DNA of 32,366 nt from Cupriavidus sp. (GCA_031180665.1 JAPSLP010000044.1:1-32366), one strand, 5' to 3'; counted from the stretch's first letter, positions 23,970 through 32,252 are shown. Program-made: numbers and translations. The notes: a model not told the origin generated them from the sequence alone.

Positions 23970-25040
23970 TTACTGCGCGGCCGGCGCGTCGACCCACACC
24001 AGATACGGCGTCAACTGCCGCACCCGCACCGCGGGCAGCGCATTGGCCAGCAATTGCAGCGCCTGCTCGGTATCGTCCAGCGGCAGCACCGCGAACACCC
24101 GCACGTCGGCGATCTGCCCGCGGTCGTAACCGATCCAGCCGGGGCGATGCCGATTCAGCGCGTCCAGCAGCTCGGGCAGCGGCTGACCGCGGGCGATCAG
24201 CTGGTGGCGTTGCCAGGCCTGCTCGATGCTGTCCGCATCGACCCGCTCGATCGGCCCGAGGCCCGCCGCGGTCACCGCGACGCGCTCGCCGGCGGACACC
24301 ACCGCCTGGCGCGGCTCGCTGCGCGCGCTGGCGGCCCGGGCGCGGACCCTGGACTCGAGCATCGTCAGCACGGTGCGCTCATCGTCCCGCTCGACGCTCA
24401 GGCGCGTGCCAAGCGCCTCGATGTCGGCTTGCGTGGTGCGGACCACGAAAGGCCGCGCCGGATCGCGCGCGACATCGATCAGCACTTCGCCGCGAATCAG
24501 CTCGATCAGGCGGCGCCCCTGGTCGTAGTGCAGGTCCACCGCGCTGCCGCTGTTCAGCGTCAGACGGGTGCCGTCGGGCAGCATGTGGGTCTGCCATTGC
24601 CCGGTGCCGGTACGCAGATCGGCCAGCAGATAGGCCGGCGGCCAGGCGTGCAACGACAGTGCAAGCACCGCGGCCGTCACCAGCCCGGCGGCCAGGGCGC
24701 CAAGATGGCGGGCCGTGCGGCGACGGCGCGACGGTTTGCCCTTGCGCACGCCATCATGCAGCCCGTCATCCTGTCCGTCATGTCGTCCCTCGTCGAAGGC
24801 CGCGCGCAACGCGGCGCGGGCGGGCCGGACATCGCCGCCGGCGTGCTGGCGCAGGCCTTGCAGGCGATCCAGCAGCGATTCCACGCGCGCGGCGGCGCGT
24901 GCGTGCCGAGGATCGGCAGCCTTCCAGCGTGCGAACTCGATCTGCGCAGTGGCCCGCTCCTGGGGATCGTCGGCGGTCAGCCGGGCGACCCAGTCGGCAG
25001 CTTGCGCCACCGGGTCGCCGTCGTCCCGGCGCGCATTCAT
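23970..25040 (-). CDS. fecR: FecR family anti-sigma / sigma regulator
   Basis: The protein has 356 residues from the ATG at 25040. The N-terminal cytoplasmic domain (about 8-60, AADWVARLTADD and FARWKAADPRHARAAARVESLL, DUF4880 type) binds the sigma factor. A His/Asp/Gly-rich linker (about 84-100) and an Arg cluster precede one membrane segment (about 112-131). The periplasmic FecR domain (about 150-260, TLNSGSAVDLHY, RGEVLIDVARD) and a C-terminal STN-like DUF4974 domain follow. It relays ligand binding by the receptor to the ECF sigma factor. Its ATG overlaps the sigma gene's TGA in an ATGA junction, so translation is coupled and the ratio of the two proteins is kept tight. The symbol is by family, not proof of a citrate system. 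Confidence 0.92.
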   Translation of the reverse strand: MNARRDDGDPVAQAADWVARLTADDPQERATAQIEFARWKAADPRHARAAARVESLLDRLQGLRQHAGGDVRPARAALRAAFDEGRHDGQDDGLHDGVRKGKPSRRRRTARHLGALAAGLVTAAVLALSLHAWPPAYLLADLRTGTGQWQTHMLPDGTRLTLNSGSAVDLHYDQGRRLIELIRGEVLIDVARDPARPFVVRTTQADIEALGTRLSVERDDERTVLTMLESRVRARAASARSEPRQAVVSAGERVAVTAAGLGPIERVDADSIEQAWQRHQLIARGQPLPELLDALNRHRPGWIGYDRGQIADVRVFAVLPLDDTEQALQLLANALPAVRVRQLTPYLVWVDAPAAQ

Positions 25041-25609
25041 GGCGCGTACGGCGCGGCGGCGCTGGCGCTGACGCGGCGATCTGCCTCGCCGGCATCGTCC
25101 TGCGCCAACGCGCAATGCGCCAACGCCTGCACCAGGTATTGATGGATCATCCGCGTGGACACGCCCAGATGCGCGGCGATGCTGGCATGCGTCTGCCCGT
25201 CCAGGTAGTGCATCAGGAAGGCGTCGCGCGGCTTCGGCGGCAGGCCGTCGAGCGCGGCACTGATCTGTGCCAGGGCCTGCAGCGCGGCAACGGTCTGCTC
25301 CGGGGAAGGAAAGCCGTCCAGCGAGGCGGCGGCCTGTTCCAGCTCGGCCAGATAGGCCTGCTCCACCTTGTGCCGCCGCGCGCGATCGATGATCAACCGC
25401 TTCGCCGTGGTGGTCAGATACGCGCGCGGCTCGCGCACGCCGGCCAGCGCATCGCGCGAGGCCAGGATCCGCACGAAGGTGTCGTGCGCCACGTCGGCTG
25501 CGTCGTACGGGCAGGACAGCTTCTTGCGCAACCAGCCGAACAGCCACGAATGATGGTCGCTGTACAGGGCATCGATCGGCTGCGATGGCAGGGACTCGGC
25601 GGCGGACAT
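25037..25609 (-). CDS. fecI: FecI-type ECF RNA polymerase sigma factor
   Basis: The protein has 190 residues: region 2 (about 12-80, LYSDHHSWLFGWLRKKL, DVAHDTFVRIL and EPRAYLTTTAKRLIIDRARR) and region 4 (about 120-170, LDGLPPKPRDAFLMHYLDGQTHASIAAHLGVSTRMIHQYLVQAL). These are typical of the FecI/PvdS group. It should direct RNA polymerase to the receptor gene when released by FecR. GGAG lies 4-7 bases before the ATG at 25609. Upstream is a consensus-like promoter with a Fur box over the -10, so the gene is expressed under iron limitation. The C-terminal 20 residues are Ala-rich and probably not conserved. It overlaps fecR by 4 bases. Confidence 0.94.
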   Translation of the reverse strand: MSAAESLPSQPIDALYSDHHSWLFGWLRKKLSCPYDAADVAHDTFVRILASRDALAGVREPRAYLTTTAKRLIIDRARRHKVEQAYLAELEQAAASLDGFPSPEQTVAALQALAQISAALDGLPPKPRDAFLMHYLDGQTHASIAAHLGVSTRMIHQYLVQALAHCALAQDDAGEADRRVSASAAAPYAP

Positions 25610-25656
25610 GGAGGCTCCGGCATGGCGAGCGGGGCCAGGTCCGGCGAATGTCAGGA

Positions 25657-25675
25657 AATGAGAATGATTCGCATT
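25657..25675. promoter_or_regulatory. Fur box upstream of fecI
   Basis: The 19-bp site AATGAGAATGATTCGCATT matches the GAGAATGATTCTCATT-like Fur consensus of beta-proteobacteria with few mismatches. It overlaps the -10 of the predicted fecI promoter, so Fe-Fur would block initiation. It lies 48-66 bp upstream of the fecI ATG. Confidence 0.88.
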
Positions 25676-25701
25676 TTATGGATGTGACTGGGGTTTGGCA
25701 A
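25673..25701 (-). promoter_or_regulatory. Sigma-70 promoter of fecI
   Basis: On the minus strand, TTGCCA (25701-25696), exactly 17 bp, then TAAAAT (25678-25673). Both hexamers are close to consensus, the spacing is ideal, and the Fur box covers the -10. Transcription would start about 55 bases before the fecI ATG. Confidence 0.75.
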
Positions 25702-25717
25702 CCGGCAGGGCCCGCCG

Positions 25718-26512
25718 TCATGCCAGCTCGCTTTCATGCCAATGCGACAGCGCCAACCGCGACAGCAGCACCATCGCGCCGAACAGCAGCACGCCGGTCA
25801 CCGTGATCAGCACCAGCGCGGCGAACAGGCGCGGGATATCGAGCGCGAAGCCGGCCTGCAGGATCTGATAGGCGAGCCCCGCCCCGGTGCCGCCGGTGCC
25901 CGCGACGAACTCGGCCACCACCGCGCCGATCAGCGCCAGGCCGCAGGAAATCCGCAGGCCGCCGAAGAAATACGGCAGCGCGCTCGGTACCCGCAGCCGC
26001 CGCAGCGTATCCCAACGCGTGGCCCGGTTGATGCGGAACAGGTTCAGCAGGCCGGGATTGACGCTGCGCAGGCCCAGCACGGTGTTCGAGATGACCGGAA
26101 AGATGGCGACCATGGTGGCGCAGATCACCAGTGCCAAGGTCGGATCCTTGACCCAGATGATGATCAGCGGCGCGATCGCCACCACGGGCGTGACCTGCAG
26201 CAGGATCGCATAGGGAAACAGGCTCGCCTCGAGCAGCCGGCTCTGCACGAACACGAAGGCGGCTGCGGTGCCCAGCACGACCGCCAGCGCGAACGCCAGC
26301 ATCGTGATGCGCAGCGTCACCCATAGCGAGCCGGACAGCAGTGCCCAGTCTTCGACCAGCGTGCGGGCGATCGCCGATGGCGTGGGCACCAGGTAGGGCG
26401 GCACGTCGAGCCAGATGCAGACGGCCTGCCAGGCGAGCAGCATCAGCGCGCCGACGGCCAGCGGCGCGGCGATGCGTTGCACGGCGGGACGGGACAGCAG
26501 GGGGGATGCCAT
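25718..26512 (-). CDS. ABC transporter permease (SsuC/TauC/NMT1-associated type)
   Basis: The protein has 264 residues with about six membrane helices and the BPD_transp_1 domain (about 60-255). The EAA-like coupling loop for the ATPase lies around residues 165-200 (FRINRATRWDTLRRLRVPSALPYFFGGLRISCGLALIGAVVAEF). This type serves nitrate, sulfonate, taurine, pyrimidine or aromatic-acid importers. AAGGAG precedes the ATG at 26512. It is the last of four genes read on the minus strand, 31 bp after the ATPase gene, and ends 108 bp before fecI; the Fur box lies in that gap and serves fecI, not this operon. Confidence 0.94.
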   Translation of the reverse strand: MASPLLSRPAVQRIAAPLAVGALMLLAWQAVCIWLDVPPYLVPTPSAIARTLVEDWALLSGSLWVTLRITMLAFALAVVLGTAAAFVFVQSRLLEASLFPYAILLQVTPVVAIAPLIIIWVKDPTLALVICATMVAIFPVISNTVLGLRSVNPGLLNLFRINRATRWDTLRRLRVPSALPYFFGGLRISCGLALIGAVVAEFVAGTGGTGAGLAYQILQAGFALDIPRLFAALVLITVTGVLLFGAMVLLSRLALSHWHESELA

Positions 26513-26543
26513 GATCGGACTCCTTGGTTGCGCGGTGCTCTGG

Positions 26544-27383
26544 CTACGCGGGATCGGCCGGTGCGATGCCGGTATTGGCCTGCGCCAGCAGCGCCGAGAG
26601 CCGCGCGCAGTGCTGCATGAATGCGGGACAGACGCGGTAGGCCTCGTCGCGTACCGCGGGGCCGTCGATCGCCACGTCGGCGATCACGCGGCCCGGCCGC
26701 GCCGCCATCACCACCACGCGGCTCGACAGATAGACCGCTTCGTAGATGCTGTGCGTGACGAACACCACGGTCAGGCCGCGCTCGGCCCACAGCGCGCGCA
26801 GGTCGGCGTCGAGCCGGTTGCGCGTGAATTCGTCGAGCGCGCCGAACGGCTCGTCCATCAGCAGCAGATCGGGCTGCGTCGCCAGCGCCCGGGCGATCGA
26901 TACGCGCATCTGCATGCCGCCGGACAGCTCGCGCGGATAGACCTGGCCGAACTGCGCGAGGCCGACCAGTGCCAGCGCGCGCCGCGTGCGTTCGTCGGCC
27001 TGCTGGCGCGGCATGCGGGCAAGATCCAGCGGCAGCCGTACGTTGTCGGCGACCTTCGCCCACGGCATCAGCGTGGCCTCCTGGAAGACCATTGCCAGCG
27101 TGCGCCGCGCGCCGTGTTCGGCAACCGGCTTTGCGCCTGGCAACGCGCCTTCGCCCCACCAGCGCAGATGGCCGGCCGAGGGCGCTTCCAGTCCGGCAAA
27201 CAGCTTCAGCAGCGTGCTCTTGCCGCAGCCGGACGGGCCCAGCAGCGAGACGAATTCGCCCGGCCGGATCGACAATTTGACCCGTTCGAGCGCCACGGTG
27301 CCGTTGGGATAGGTCTTCTCGACCTGATTGGCGAACAGGACCGGCGCATCGGGCGCGCGGGTATCGCGTGGGTCCCCGGACAT
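26544..27383 (-). CDS. ABC transporter ATP-binding protein (SsuB/TauB type)
   Basis: The protein has 279 residues and all ATPase motifs: Walker A GPSGCGKST (about 49-57), Q-loop VFQEATLMPW, signature LSGGMQMR, Walker B LLLMDEPFGALDE and the switch His in VTHSIYEAVYL. It belongs to the nitrate/sulfonate/taurine importer class and would power the permease downstream. The ATG lies 3 bp after the Rieske oxygenase stop, so the genes are clearly co-transcribed and probably translationally coupled; its own Shine-Dalgarno is weak. Residues 260-279 are a tail beyond the usual domain. Confidence 0.94.
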   Translation of the reverse strand: MSGDPRDTRAPDAPVLFANQVEKTYPNGTVALERVKLSIRPGEFVSLLGPSGCGKSTLLKLFAGLEAPSAGHLRWWGEGALPGAKPVAEHGARRTLAMVFQEATLMPWAKVADNVRLPLDLARMPRQQADERTRRALALVGLAQFGQVYPRELSGGMQMRVSIARALATQPDLLLMDEPFGALDEFTRNRLDADLRALWAERGLTVVFVTHSIYEAVYLSSRVVVMAARPGRVIADVAIDGPAVRDEAYRVCPAFMQHCARLSALLAQANTGIAPADPA

Positions 27384-27386
27384 GGC

Positions 27387-28424
27387 TCAGCCGCCGACGA
27401 CAGGCACGCGGAACACTTCCTTCTCGCCGTGCCGGTCCAGCAGGTCCAGCAGCATCCTGCGCATCAGCAGGCCAGGCTTGTCCGACTCCATATGGAACTC
27501 GACGCGGCGGCGCGTATCGATGCAGGCGTCGTAGTCCGTGGCCTCCAGGATCTCGCGGTCTTCGGCGACGATCGGCGCGTCCCAGGCGATCAGCTCCTCG
27601 GTGGAGCAGTCTTCCTCGCGATCGTTGCGATACAGCCATTGCGACAGCATGACCGTGCCGTCGTCGATCGGCGTCGCGCAGTTGTAGATGATGTGATGGC
27701 GTCCGCTGGCCGGATAGATGCAGCCGAAGCGGCGCGTGAAGGGCATGTCCCAGCGGTTGAACATATGCCGGCAGGTGATCGGCTCGGTGGTGCCCGTCAC
27801 GCGATGGCCGGCTTCGATATTGCGGATCGGCACCAGCGTCTCGGCCTCGAAGCCCCATTCGCGCTGCGTCAGCTCGTATTTCTCGGGCCGTGGCTGGTCG
27901 GCGATGCCGAAGTTGGCGCGATGGACGAAGCTGAAATGCGAGTTGTCGAAGGCGTTCTCCATCACGCGCAGCGGACTGGTGTTCCATCGCTCGTAGTACT
28001 GCAGGATGCGGCGATAGGCCGGATCGCCGTCTTCGGGGAAGTCCGGAATCGGCTGCAGCGGATCGTCCAACGCGACCCACGCGTAGCCGTATTTCTCCTG
28101 CGCGCGATAGGCCGGCACGCGCGCGCCCGCAGGCACCCGGTTGTCGGGCGCCTGTGGAATCCGCACGCAGGCGCCGGAGCAGTCGTACTCCCAGCCGTGA
28201 TAGCCGCAGACGATATCGCCGCGTTCGTTGACCCAGCCTTTGGACAGCTTGGCGGTGCGGTGGCAGCAGCGGTCGCGCAGCGCGGCCAGCGAGCCGTCGG
28301 GGCGTTTCCACAGCACCAGGTTCTCGCCGAGCAGCGTAAACGGCTTGGGGCCGTCGTCGAGCATCGAGACCGGCATCAGCGCGTACCAGAAGCGGCGCAG
28401 CACGGGTTGTCGGGTGACCAGCAT
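27387..28424 (-). CDS. Rieske non-heme iron oxygenase (aromatic ring-hydroxylating / O-demethylase-like alpha subunit)
   Basis: The protein has 345 residues from the ATG at 28424, with GAGG upstream. The N-terminal Rieske [2Fe-2S] domain has ligands C53-x-H55 and C73-x2-H76 (CCHR, CGYHGW). The catalytic domain has the mononuclear iron site NAFDNSHFSFVH, with D160, H163 and H168. Length and motifs fit the single-component class IA group (phthalate dioxygenase, vanillate O-demethylase). Such enzymes need a separate FMN/[2Fe-2S] reductase, and none is in the window. The gene lies between the binding-protein gene and the ATPase gene of an ABC importer, which strongly suggests that the imported compound is its substrate. 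The reaction (hydroxylation or demethylation) and the compound are unknown. Confidence 0.93.
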   Translation of the reverse strand: MLVTRQPVLRRFWYALMPVSMLDDGPKPFTLLGENLVLWKRPDGSLAALRDRCCHRTAKLSKGWVNERGDIVCGYHGWEYDCSGACVRIPQAPDNRVPAGARVPAYRAQEKYGYAWVALDDPLQPIPDFPEDGDPAYRRILQYYERWNTSPLRVMENAFDNSHFSFVHRANFGIADQPRPEKYELTQREWGFEAETLVPIRNIEAGHRVTGTTEPITCRHMFNRWDMPFTRRFGCIYPASGRHHIIYNCATPIDDGTVMLSQWLYRNDREEDCSTEELIAWDAPIVAEDREILEATDYDACIDTRRRVEFHMESDKPGLLMRRMLLDLLDRHGEKEVFRVPVVGG

Positions 28425-28498
28425 GATGAATCCTCGGAATGCGAAGGGAAGACGCGATGGCGCCGGGTTTGAAGGAGGAATGGCGGTGCTTGCGCCGC

Positions 28499-29542
28499 TC
28501 AGGGCATGACCTTCAGGTCCTTGACGAACTGCGTGGTGTAGGCCGGCCTCCAGTCGGTCTCGGCCTTCAGCAGCCCCGCGCCGACCATGAAGTCGCGCGT
28601 TCTCTGCCAGCGCGCGTCTGTCATCACGCCAATGCCGTGGCGCGCCGCGTCGCCGCCGTCGACCAGCCGGAACTCCTTGAGCTTTGCCAGGGCCCAGGCG
28701 AGCTGGTCGTCCTTCATGTTCGGGTTGTCCCGCTTGATCAGCGCGTTGGCCGCAGCGGGATTGGCAAGATAGCTTTTCCAGCCTTCCATCGATGCCCGCA
28801 CGAAACGCGCGACCAGATCGGGCTTGTCCTTGACCGTCTTCTGCATGGTGACGATGGTGGTGCCGTAGGGCGGATAGCCAGCGTTGGCGAACAGGAAGAA
28901 GCGGGTCTTGACGCCGGCCTTCTCCGCGGCGAACACCTCGGAGGAGGCGTAGGCCTGCTGCGCGGTATTGCGGTCGGCGAAGAAGGGCTGCAGGTTGAAC
29001 GTGTAGGCGCGCGATTGCGCCTCGTCGAGCTGGTACTTCGCTTTCAGCCACGGCCACCACGTGGTGCGCCCCGAGGTGGAGACCAGCACGGTGCGGGTCT
29101 TCAGATCGGCCAGGTCCTTGACGTCGTCGTGCGTCATCATCCCCTGCAGATCGCTCTGGAACGAGGTGCCGACCGTGGTCACCGGCACGCCCTGCTCGAT
29201 GCTCTTGAGCACCTGCAGGTCGTAGCCCATCAGGAAGTCGGCCTGGCCGCTGGTCAGGATCTGCATGCCGTTGACCTGCGGCCCGCCCATGCGGATGGTC
29301 ACGTCGAGCCCGTATTTTCGGTAGATGCCTTCGGCAACGGCCTGGTAGAAGCCGCCATGCTCGGCCTGCGCGTACCACGAGGTCAGGAAGGTCACCTTGT
29401 CGGCGGCGAAGGCGGTCAGCGGTGCGATGGCCAGTGCGGCGGCGGCCAGTGCGCCGGCAAACAGGCGTCTGCGCGAGCGGCGCGGGGCGATGGCCGATGC
29501 GGTCTCTGCCGCGAACGAGGGAGCGAGGTGCGACGTGTTCAT
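28499..29542 (-). CDS. ABC transporter substrate-binding protein (NMT1/SsuA-like)
   Basis: The protein has 347 residues. The N-terminus has a basic region RRSRRRLF followed by AGALAAAALAIAPLTAFA and cleavage near residue 47; the double-arginine context could be Tat, but Sec is equally possible. The mature protein is an NMT1/THI5-like periplasmic binding fold (VTFLTSWYAQAEHGGFYQAVAEGIYRKYGLDVTI, GQADFLMGYDLQVL), a family that binds pyrimidine precursors, sulfonates, nitrate or aromatic acids. It is the first gene of the four-gene minus-strand operon, 74 bp before the oxygenase gene. The Shine-Dalgarno is weak (GGA). The company of a Rieske oxygenase argues for an organic, perhaps aromatic, ligand rather than a vitamin precursor. 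Confidence 0.92.
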   Translation of the reverse strand: MNTSHLAPSFAAETASAIAPRRSRRRLFAGALAAAALAIAPLTAFAADKVTFLTSWYAQAEHGGFYQAVAEGIYRKYGLDVTIRMGGPQVNGMQILTSGQADFLMGYDLQVLKSIEQGVPVTTVGTSFQSDLQGMMTHDDVKDLADLKTRTVLVSTSGRTTWWPWLKAKYQLDEAQSRAYTFNLQPFFADRNTAQQAYASSEVFAAEKAGVKTRFFLFANAGYPPYGTTIVTMQKTVKDKPDLVARFVRASMEGWKSYLANPAAANALIKRDNPNMKDDQLAWALAKLKEFRLVDGGDAARHGIGVMTDARWQRTRDFMVGAGLLKAETDWRPAYTTQFVKDLKVMP

Positions 29543-29954
29543 GGTGTCCGTGGTGTCGTCGTCGAAGGGAAGGGGGCGATGCGGGGCCGTGCCGGCGCTT
29601 ACGGTGGGCGCGGCACGGCTTGGCGGTGGGACGGGAAGGAATGGCAGGGACGGGACATCGTGTGCGCTCTCTCTCGTTCGCGGCCGTGGCGGCCGGGTTC
29701 AACACACGGCGCGCGCATGGCGCTGCCGGTGACGACCGGTGGTCGTGAGAGCAATGTCCCGCGCCGGGGCATCGGCCTGCGATGGCGATGCGTCGGCGCT
29801 AACCGCTTCTACTCAAGTGCGAATATCGCAAGAGGCATGCCACGCCCGCCTCGGCGCGCGAGGTGGCATGGATGGGGTCCGATGCGCCAGCGATGGGCGC
29901 CGGGGTCGGCATCGCATCGCGGCTTTGGTGCAGCGTGATGCGATCCGGTGCGGC
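29543..29954. other. 412-bp intergenic region upstream of the ABC/Rieske operon
   Basis: No convincing gene is seen. It should hold the promoter of the minus-strand operon. It contains two inverted repeats: GCCGTGCCG (29586-29594) with CGGCACGGC (29611-29619) at a 16-bp spacing, and TGCGA-ATA-TCGCA at 29818-29830 in a locally AT-rich spot. Either may be a regulator site, but no regulator gene is adjacent. Confidence 0.5.
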
Positions 29955-30416
29955 TCAATGCCTCGGTTTGCGATTGAGCAGCGCGGCGCAGCGGCCGAAG
30001 GCGGTGGTCAGGCAGCAGGTATCGCCGCTCCAGTCGCCGCCCTGGACGATGCCATCGGTGCCGGCAATCAGCCGGCGCTGGCAGCGGCCCACCGTGGCGG
30101 GCGCCGGGTCGGTCGGCGCGCGTGCTTCGCGTGGACCGCTGCCGGGCGCTTGCGCGCGCGGGAACTCGTCGATCCAGACGTAGGCGTTGCCATTGGCCAG
30201 AGGCTGCACGGCGGCCGGCGGACCCCATTGCGTCCTGGCCTGATCGATGGGGGTGGCGCGCCACGAGTCGACAATGGACTGCATCGCGCCGGTCTGCGGG
30301 CTGGCACAGCCGTATAGGGACGCTGCGGCAACGGCTGTGGCCGTGGCCGCGGCAAGGCGCCGTCGCCAGCGCAAGGCCGGTGTCTGGGCTCGGGATGAAG
30401 CGCGAATCGATGGCAT
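29955..30416 (-). CDS. Small putative outer-membrane lipoprotein
   Basis: The protein has 153 residues with a basic N-terminus, a short hydrophobic stretch (about 21-35) and a lipobox-like LYGC with C37 as the lipidation site; Tyr in the lipobox is unusual. GGAG lies about 8 bases before the ATG. Residues 45-85 (MQSIVDSWRATPIDQARTQW, then GPP, then NAYVWIDE) resemble the start of BamE/OmlA-like folds. The rest has four cysteines (GRC, DTCC, GRC) that could make disulfides in the periplasm. It stands alone between the ABC operon and the exonuclease gene. I do not recognise a specific family; the coding call rests on length, start signals and lipobox. Confidence 0.7.
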   Translation of the reverse strand: MPSIRASSRAQTPALRWRRRLAAATATAVAAASLYGCASPQTGAMQSIVDSWRATPIDQARTQWGPPAAVQPLANGNAYVWIDEFPRAQAPGSGPREARAPTDPAPATVGRCQRRLIAGTDGIVQGGDWSGDTCCLTTAFGRCAALLNRKPRH

Positions 30417-30548
30417 GGCGGCTCCGCTGCGGCTGTTCCGTTACGAGGCAGGCTATGCGACCGGGCGCGCAGTGCCAAGGCGGCAATGTGCGACGGCGTA
30501 CAGACGAACGACTATCGCGGCTGGTGCGCGTCGATGGCTGGTGGTTTG

Positions 30549-32153
30549 TCAGAACTCGAATAGCGGCAGCGGCGTCTGTGCGGCCGGCACGTGCCTGGGG
30601 CGTGCCGGTCCAGCGGCATGGTCGCGCCGCACGGCGACGATCGGCTCGCATGGGCGCAGTTCGAAGGTGGACGGTCGAGGCAGCACGATGGCCTCGTTCA
30701 GCAGCCGCTCCCGATGCGGCGCCAGGATCTGATAGCTGTCCAGATCGAAGCGGGCCGGCTCGCCCAGCAGCGTCCCGGCTTCGGCCGGCGAGGCGACCGA
30801 ACCGAGATAGCACCAGTTCTCGATGACATGCCATTGGGCGCGCGCGTGGTCCTGCTCGCGCCAGGCAACCGGGCCGGCGAACGGCCACGGCGCGATCGCC
30901 AGCGGACGCAGCGCGTCGGCCAGCCGCTCCCGATGGGCACGCAGCGGCTCGGCGCCGACGCAGGCGCCGGCGCACCGATGGAGTTGGCGCGCGAAACACG
31001 GAGTGCCGATCCTTCCCCGCCGTTCCAGCGTCAGCGTAGCGAGGCAAAGGCCGTGCTGCTCTGCAAGCTCGCGCAGGCGGGCGTACGCCCCGGCGCGGCC
31101 GGCGCTGACGCCGAACAGGCCGCGATGCCGGCTGAAATCGGTATCGCGGTCCGAACGCAGACGCGGCGCCATCAGGCCGTCCGGCAGTTCCCACGCGAAC
31201 AGCGGTCCCTTGCGCCGCAGCAGCGCGTTATGCACCGGCTCCAGTTGCTTGACCAGCAGCGCCTCCTGCAGCAGCGCGCCGATCTCTCCGCCGGTCTCGC
31301 GCCATTCGACCCGGCGCACCGCACGCGACAGGCGCAGGTCCTTGCCGTAGCGATAGTCGCCGGAGAAATGCGCGCCGATCCGTTGGCGCAGGTTGACGCT
31401 CTTGCCGACATAGAGCGGCGCGTCGTTCTCGCCGTGGAAGAGATAGACCCCGGGCGCCTGAGGGACGTCGTCGAGCGCGGTTTCCTCCAGGCCCGCCGGC
31501 AAGCTGGCGCGCTTGACCAGCGAGGCGATCGCCGATTCGACCAGCTCCACCGAATAGAGTCCGTGCACCTGCTGCCAGAATTGCCACAGCAGCTCGGCGT
31601 CGGCGAGCGCCCGGTGCCGGCCCTTGGGCTGAAGCCCGAAGCGTGCGATCAGCGCGTCGAGCCCGTGGCGCTCCACCGACGGGAACAGCGCGCGCGACAG
31701 CCGGACGGTACAGAGCACGTCCGCGCGGAAGGTAATGCCGGCGCGGGTGAACGATTGCTTCAGGAAGCCGTAGTCGAAGCGGGCATTGTGGGCGACGAAC
31801 AGCTTGCCGTGCAGCCGCTCCGCCAGGCTCTCGGCCAACGTCTCGAAGGTCGGTTGCCCGCGCACCATCGCTTCGGTGATGCCGGTCATCCGCTGGATGA
31901 AGGGCGGTATCGCGCAACCCGGGTCCAGCAGCGTGTCCCATTCGGTCACACCGTCCGGGCCGACTTCGACCACGCCGATCTCGGTTATGCGGTCGCGCTG
32001 CGCGTCGGTGCCGGTGGTCTCCAGGTCGACGAAGACGATGGGCCTGGCCAGTGCGGTCGCCAGGGTGACGGCGTCGAGCTGGCGCGGCGCGTCCGCGGGC
32101 AGACGCTCGGCTAGATAGGTAGGCTGGTCTTGATGGCTGGGCAGGTCAGGCAT
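30549..32153 (-). CDS. DnaQ-like 3'-5' exonuclease fused to UvrC/Cho-like GIY-YIG nuclease
   Basis: The protein has 534 residues. Residues 38-200 are a DEDDh exonuclease: D43 and E45 (FVDLETTGTD), D127 (AHNARFDYGFL), H180 and D185 (HRALADAELL). Residues 230-315 are a GIY-YIG nuclease (GVY...YVGKS, R256, E297), as in UvrC and Cho. Four cysteines follow (C370, C386, C394, C398); C-x7-C-x3-C matches the spacing of the [4Fe-4S] site reported for UvrC. The C-terminus QTPLPLFEF resembles a beta-clamp-binding peptide. No UvrB-binding (UVR) or RNase H-like C-terminal UvrC domain is seen. An accessory role in nucleotide-excision repair or processing at the replication clamp is likely. It is annotated in other genomes as a polymerase III epsilon-like protein, but is not the replicative subunit. 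The ribosome site is weak. Confidence 0.9.
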   Translation of the reverse strand: MPDLPSHQDQPTYLAERLPADAPRQLDAVTLATALARPIVFVDLETTGTDAQRDRITEIGVVEVGPDGVTEWDTLLDPGCAIPPFIQRMTGITEAMVRGQPTFETLAESLAERLHGKLFVAHNARFDYGFLKQSFTRAGITFRADVLCTVRLSRALFPSVERHGLDALIARFGLQPKGRHRALADAELLWQFWQQVHGLYSVELVESAIASLVKRASLPAGLEETALDDVPQAPGVYLFHGENDAPLYVGKSVNLRQRIGAHFSGDYRYGKDLRLSRAVRRVEWRETGGEIGALLQEALLVKQLEPVHNALLRRKGPLFAWELPDGLMAPRLRSDRDTDFSRHRGLFGVSAGRAGAYARLRELAEQHGLCLATLTLERRGRIGTPCFARQLHRCAGACVGAEPLRAHRERLADALRPLAIAPWPFAGPVAWREQDHARAQWHVIENWCYLGSVASPAEAGTLLGEPARFDLDSYQILAPHRERLLNEAIVLPRPSTFELRPCEPIVAVRRDHAAGPARPRHVPAAQTPLPLFEF

Positions 32154-32252
32154 CCAGCGATTCTAAGCGCCGCGCCGATGTTGGCGCCTGCTTGATCAGT
32201 ATGTGACCGATGCGGCGTTCGAAGCAGGATCTCGGGGTCTGCAAAAAAGCGC

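Noticed and set aside
21260..25701. Ferric citrate (Fec) uptake system by name
   Set aside because: FecI/FecR are family names. The receptor looks like a general siderophore receptor with STN domain, and no fecBCDE transporter genes are present, so citrate is not supported.
26443..28311. A 622-codon minus-strand frame across the ABC ATPase and Rieske genes
   Set aside because: A shadow frame with Arg-rich composition; the ATPase and oxygenase frames carry all the motifs.
29739..30317. A 192-codon + strand frame opposite the lipoprotein gene
   Set aside because: Arg/Gly/Ala-rich with no ribosome site or recognisable features; the minus-strand lipoprotein has a better start, a lipobox and protein-like composition.
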